From Holophagaceae bacterium (GTDB taxonomy: Bacteria; Acidobacteriota; Holophagae; Holophagales; Holophagaceae), in contig PMJK01000051.1 of NCBI GenBank assembly GCA_003158505.1, positions 699-18,551 on the forward strand: a stretch of DNA of 17,853 nt, in the 5' to 3' direction. Below, piece after piece: positions 15,486 to 17,853 of the stretch (positions are counted from its first letter, which is position 1; every line of letters begins with the position of its first letter). The notes under the pieces were generated by a model. It saw only the letters and a list, made by a program, of their open reading frames with translations, made no database searches and was not told the origin of the DNA. The translations under genes and the position numbers were made by a program.

Positions 15486-16506
15486 GGGAGCGCTCTGGGT
15501 TCGCATGCCCCGGTTCATTGGCGATGCGGTCATGATCAGCCAGGCCGTGGTCCCGGTCCGAGCCCTCGGATACGATCTGGTGGCCTGGGGACCAGGGAAA
15601 GTGGTGGAACTCTTCGAGGGGGCCGAGCCCTTTGCTGCCATTGCTCCGGACCAGGAACGCAAACCGGGTGTCTTCTCGATGCGAAGCCTGCTGAGCCGGC
15701 ACCGTGCCGGCGGAGTCCTGAACCTTCCGCGAAGTCAGCGCGCCACCCTGGCTGGCGTCATTTCAGGCCTGGATCTGAGGGTCGGTTGGGCCACAGGCCT
15801 CGCCTCCCTCCTGCCGACCCATCGGCTGGAGTACCAAAAGGCGATTGGCCACCAGCGTGATCGGTATCGGGCACTCCTTCAAAAGGCCTTTCCAAATCTG
15901 GGGGATGCCCCGGATCTGGTCTTCCGACCCCGGTTGGAATCCACCCAGACTGCCAAGGCCTTGCTTGAACCATTGGGTGGCGCACCCTATGCCGTCCTGG
16001 CTCTCGGGGCCATGAGCTGGAGCAAGCGACTGGGCGATGAACGATTCGTGGATGCCGCGCTCTGTCTGGAGCGGGCCGGATGCCGGGTGGTTTTGCTTGG
16101 CGCGCCGGGCGAGGATCAGCGGCATGGTGCCATGATCAAGCAGCGGGTAACTGGAGCCCTCGACCTTACGGGACAGACCCCCCTGTCCGTGGCGGCAGGG
16201 GTTCTATCCAGTGCTCGGCTCGTCCTGGGGAACGATTCAGCCCTTGCCCATCTGGCAGCTGCCTGCGGGATACCCGTGGTGGTCGCCTTCGGCCCCACAG
16301 ACCCATCCATGACGAGTCCCAGGGGACCGTGGGTCCGCGTTGTACGAGATGAGTCCTTGTCCTGTCTGGTCTGTCAGAGGGGGGCCTGTCCAGTGGAAGG
16401 GCACCCCTGCATGAAGCTGTTGGATCCCAAGCTGATCTGCCAGGCCATTGAGGAGGGTCTAGTAGCGGGGGTCCCTACCACGCCCGTTCCGGGCAGCCGC
16501 CCATAG
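15466..16506 (+). CDS. GT9-family glycosyltransferase, heptosyltransferase II (WaaF)-like
   Basis: A 346-residue GT9 enzyme. It starts with KIPEGALWVRMPRFIGDAVM (4-23) and has the sugar-nucleotide block LVLGNDSALAHLAAACG (252-268) followed by VVVAFGPTDP. A Cys cluster near the end (Cys300, Cys303, Cys308, Cys315, in a C-x2-C-x4-CP-x5-C layout) resembles heptosyltransferase II, which adds the second heptose of the LPS inner core. The start is GTG at 15466, or GTG two codons later; neither has a strong ribosome-binding site, which fits translational coupling to the upstream gene it overlaps by 20 nt. It runs 48 nt into the convergent GT2 gene. Confidence 0.86.
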   Translation: MLVKIPEGALWVRMPRFIGDAVMISQAVVPVRALGYDLVAWGPGKVVELFEGAEPFAAIAPDQERKPGVFSMRSLLSRHRAGGVLNLPRSQRATLAGVISGLDLRVGWATGLASLLPTHRLEYQKAIGHQRDRYRALLQKAFPNLGDAPDLVFRPRLESTQTAKALLEPLGGAPYAVLALGAMSWSKRLGDERFVDAALCLERAGCRVVLLGAPGEDQRHGAMIKQRVTGALDLTGQTPLSVAAGVLSSARLVLGNDSALAHLAAACGIPVVVAFGPTDPSMTSPRGPWVRVVRDESLSCLVCQRGACPVEGHPCMKLLDPKLICQAIEEGLVAGVPTTPVPGSRP

Positions 16507-17349
16507 GCCATCCCAGGTGGGCTTCAGCATGCTCCAGCGAAACTGGAAGAAGCGTTTTTGAAGGAGGTTCAACCCGATGAGCAGGCGGACGAAACTCCTC
16601 CCTGGATGAATCTCGCGATGCAAGAGCAGGCGGTTCCGCACGCCATAGAAGGTGGTCATCGGGGACCGCCTTCCTGTGCTGGTGCCCCGCTCATGAAGGA
16701 TCGCGCGGTCCAGAAGGGCAAGGGGCAGGCCCATGCGATGGGCGCGGTGGCAATAGGCCGCATCTTCGTAGTAGAGGAAGTAGTCTGAAGGCCATGGCCC
16801 AATACGTTGCCACTGCTGGCGCGAGACGAACAGGGAGGCGCCGCTCAGGCTCTCCCGGTGGGTCAGGTACCTGCAGCCCTCCGGAGAGGGTGGAAGGTCT
16901 AGCTGATTGACTTCATACCAGGTCGGATGGCGGTCTGCCCCGATTTGGCGGCCGCGCTCGTTTTGTGTGTGTGCCCAGAAGGCGACCTCGGGATAGGCCC
17001 GGGACAGCAGGACGAGTTCCTCGAGCATGGGGGATTCGATGACCGCATCATTATTCAGGAACCAGACACCTTCCGCCCCTTCCTCAAAGGCCCTTGTGGC
17101 TCCGAGGTTGCAGCCCGCACCGAACCCGGGGTTCTCATGGTAGGTGAGCACCAGGAGATTCGGATGGGTGTTGCTCAGAGCCGTTGTCAATCCCTCCCCA
17201 GGACCATGGTCTACGACGATCACACGATGGGGAAAAGGTTCATGAAGAGCGAGGGACAATAGGCAGCGCCTAGTGGGACTCGGGTCCCCATAGTGGACCA
17301 GCACCACGACAGGCGAGGCTTTTTCTGGGAAAGCAGGAGTGTGGGACAA
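16459..17349 (-). CDS. GT2-family glycosyltransferase (rhamnosyltransferase-like)
   Basis: About 296 residues from the start used here. The GT-A fold is seen in VVVLVHYGDPSPTRRCLLSL (14-33), VIVVDHGPG (43-51), and a diphosphate/metal motif FLNNDAVI (97-104) of the NND form common in rhamnosyltransferases. Further support comes from SGASLFVSRQQW (169-180), FLYYEDAAYCHRAHRMG (191-207, catalytic acidic pair) and FYGVRNRLLLHRE (234-246). The product probably adds a sugar during O-antigen or core assembly, which fits rfbA next door. The start is unsure: no ATG lies near the fold. TTG at 17349 or 17361 are candidates, while the ATG at 17604 would add 85 residues made only from the upstream repeats. 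Its 3' end overlaps the GT9 gene. Confidence 0.83.
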   Translation of the reverse strand: MSHTPAFPEKASPVVVLVHYGDPSPTRRCLLSLALHEPFPHRVIVVDHGPGEGLTTALSNTHPNLLVLTYHENPGFGAGCNLGATRAFEEGAEGVWFLNNDAVIESPMLEELVLLSRAYPEVAFWAHTQNERGRQIGADRHPTWYEVNQLDLPPSPEGCRYLTHRESLSGASLFVSRQQWQRIGPWPSDYFLYYEDAAYCHRAHRMGLPLALLDRAILHERGTSTGRRSPMTTFYGVRNRLLLHREIHPGRSFVRLLIGLNLLQKRFFQFRWSMLKPTWDGLWAAARNGRGRDPRY

Positions 17350-17407
17350 TGCGGGACTCAAAGTAATCGGAACAGGATCCGAGGGGGTTGTGTGGATTTG
17401 AGCACGA

Positions 17408-17462
17408 AGCAGGAGCGGAGTGCCACTTTGCGGAGCGAAGCCCAAAAGGGGTGCCGCACAGG
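17408..17462. repeat. 55-bp repeat, copy 1
   Basis: It begins AGCAGGAGCGGAGTGCC and ends GGTGCCGCACAGG. It matches copy 2 at 17539-17593 with only four differences, 131 nt apart. Its centre is CCC-AAAA-GGGG, a short hairpin whose loop differs from copy 2. It lies in the gap between the divergent GT2 and rfbA genes. Confidence 0.85.
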
Positions 17463-17517
17463 GAGGCTCCGACGCCGCGAGTTCTGCGAGCGGGAGCGCG
17501 CACCGCGTGCGTCCGGC

Positions 17518-17532
17518 GGAGGTGCGGCATGA
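17518..17532 (+). repeat. 15-bp RBS/start-like repeat (first copy)
   Basis: GGAGGTGCGGCATGA at 17518-17532 is identical to 17592-17606, which is the ribosome-binding site and start of rfbA. This first copy gives ATG 17529 an equally good ribosome-binding site and opens the 25-codon leader frame. Confidence 0.8.
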
Positions 17533-17606
17533 GGATGCAGCAGGAGCGGAGTGCCACTTTGCAGAGCGAAGCCCCGCAGGGGTGCCGCACAGGAGGTGCG
17601 GCATGA
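17529..17606 (+). CDS. Possible 25-codon leader ORF coupled to rfbA
   Basis: ATG 17529 follows GGAGGTGCGGC and reads 25 codons through 55-bp repeat copy 2 to TGA 17604-17606, which overlaps the rfbA ATG (17603-17605) as ATGA. The product has no recognisable family; it is short, polar and repeat-derived. If translated, ribosomes would open the rfbA hairpin and could restart on rfbA. It may equally be a by-product of the repeat duplication. Confidence 0.35.
   Translation: MRMQQERSATLQSEAPQGCRTGGAA
17539..17593. repeat. 55-bp repeat, copy 2
   Basis: Copy 2 of the repeat at 17408-17462, four differences in 55. Its centre is CCCC-GCA-GGGG. Its 3' end supplies the left arm (TGCCGCAC) of the hairpin over the rfbA ribosome-binding site. 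Confidence 0.85.
17583..17604 (+). promoter_or_regulatory. Hairpin holding the rfbA ribosome-binding site
   Basis: TGCCGCAC (17583-17590) pairs perfectly with GTGCGGCA (17596-17603), extended by a G-U pair at the base, around a loop AGGAG (17591-17595). The loop is the Shine-Dalgarno core and the stem reaches the A of the rfbA start codon. Such a structure can hold back initiation until it is melted, for instance by a ribosome finishing the leader ORF. Confidence 0.6.
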
Positions 17607-17853
17607 AGGGTGTTGTTCTCGCCGGGGGCACCGGTTCGCGCCTTTTCCCTTTAACGAAGGTGACCAACAAGCATCTGCTGCCCGTGGGCTATGCACCCAT
17701 GATCTGGCATCCCGTGTGGAAGCTGAAGCAGGCCGGTCTGGACGAAATCGCCATCGTTACCGGTACTGAGCACATGGGGGATGTGGTGGGCTCCCTGGGC
17801 TCCGGCAAGGATTTTGGCTGCCGCTTCACCTACAAGGTGCAGGACGAGGCCGG
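17603..17853 (+). CDS. rfbA: Glucose-1-phosphate thymidylyltransferase, N-terminal part (3' end outside window)
   Basis: The first 83 or so residues of a nucleotidyltransferase. It opens with MKGVVLAGGTGSRLFPLTK (the nucleotide-binding GGTGSR loop, residues 8-13), followed by TNKHLLPVGYAPM, VTGTEHMGDVV and LGSGKDFG. This order matches RmlA/RfbA, which makes dTDP-glucose from dTTP and glucose-1-phosphate, the first step to dTDP-rhamnose for surface polysaccharide. Other sugar-nucleotide transferases share the opening loop, but EHMGD and LGSGKDFG favour RfbA. AGGAGGTG precedes the ATG at 17603. The gene runs off the window and may start an rfb operon. The upstream region carries repeats, a leader ORF and a hairpin over the start. 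Confidence 0.9.
   Translation, partial: MKGVVLAGGTGSRLFPLTKVTNKHLLPVGYAPMIWHPVWKLKQAGLDEIAIVTGTEHMGDVVGSLGSGKDFGCRFTYKVQDEA

Overview
The window is high-GC, gene-dense DNA from a diderm (Gram-negative) bacterium. Two GT9 heptosyltransferase-type enzymes, a GT2 transferase and rfbA point to lipopolysaccharide or surface-glycan synthesis. MqnE places menaquinone synthesis on the futalosine route, and PyrD is the membrane-bound quinone-linked class. Together with codon use and the small Ig-like lipoprotein, my best guess is an acidobacterium of the Holophaga/Geothrix type. That is inference from protein style; there is no rRNA to confirm it.

Layout, left to right. 1-827: the 3' end of uvrB, followed by a second, diverged, out-of-frame copy of the uvrB tail and a short hairpin. 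824-3492: a six-TM sensor histidine kinase, a secreted DUF2147 protein and a LuxR-type response regulator, all on +. 3615-5009 (-): a secreted M64-type zinc peptidase, divergent from 5055-7511 (+), which holds a YhbY RNA-binding protein and a large FHA-GAF signalling protein with a broken kinase core. 7518-8075 (-): 5-formyltetrahydrofolate cyclo-ligase, divergent from 8141-9343 (+), a secreted phospholipase D-like protein. 9340-14255 (-): mqnE, pyrD, an Ig-like lipoprotein joined to pyrD by a one-base stop/start overlap, and a secreted HEAT-like/cyclophilin PPIase. 14340-17853: two overlapping GT9 glycosyltransferases (+), a convergent GT2 glycosyltransferase (-), and the 5' end of rfbA (+). 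The last block looks like the edge of an LPS core/O-antigen locus.

Most genes are housekeeping or envelope functions. The unusual material is in the joints. (1) The uvrB tail scar: its second copy ends in an ATGA overlap with the kinase start, as though it were the older gene end. (2) The FHA-GAF protein has a terminal His-box dimerisation domain with no ATPase after it. (3) Two intergenic inverted-repeat elements are built from short words spaced about 10 bp apart. (4) A 55-bp repeat pair lies before rfbA and carries a duplicated ribosome-binding site/start; a 25-codon leader ORF ends in ATGA overlap with rfbA, and a hairpin holds the rfbA ribosome-binding site in its loop.

I see no tRNA, rRNA, CRISPR array, transposase or phage gene. 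No complete new defence or metabolic system is evident.
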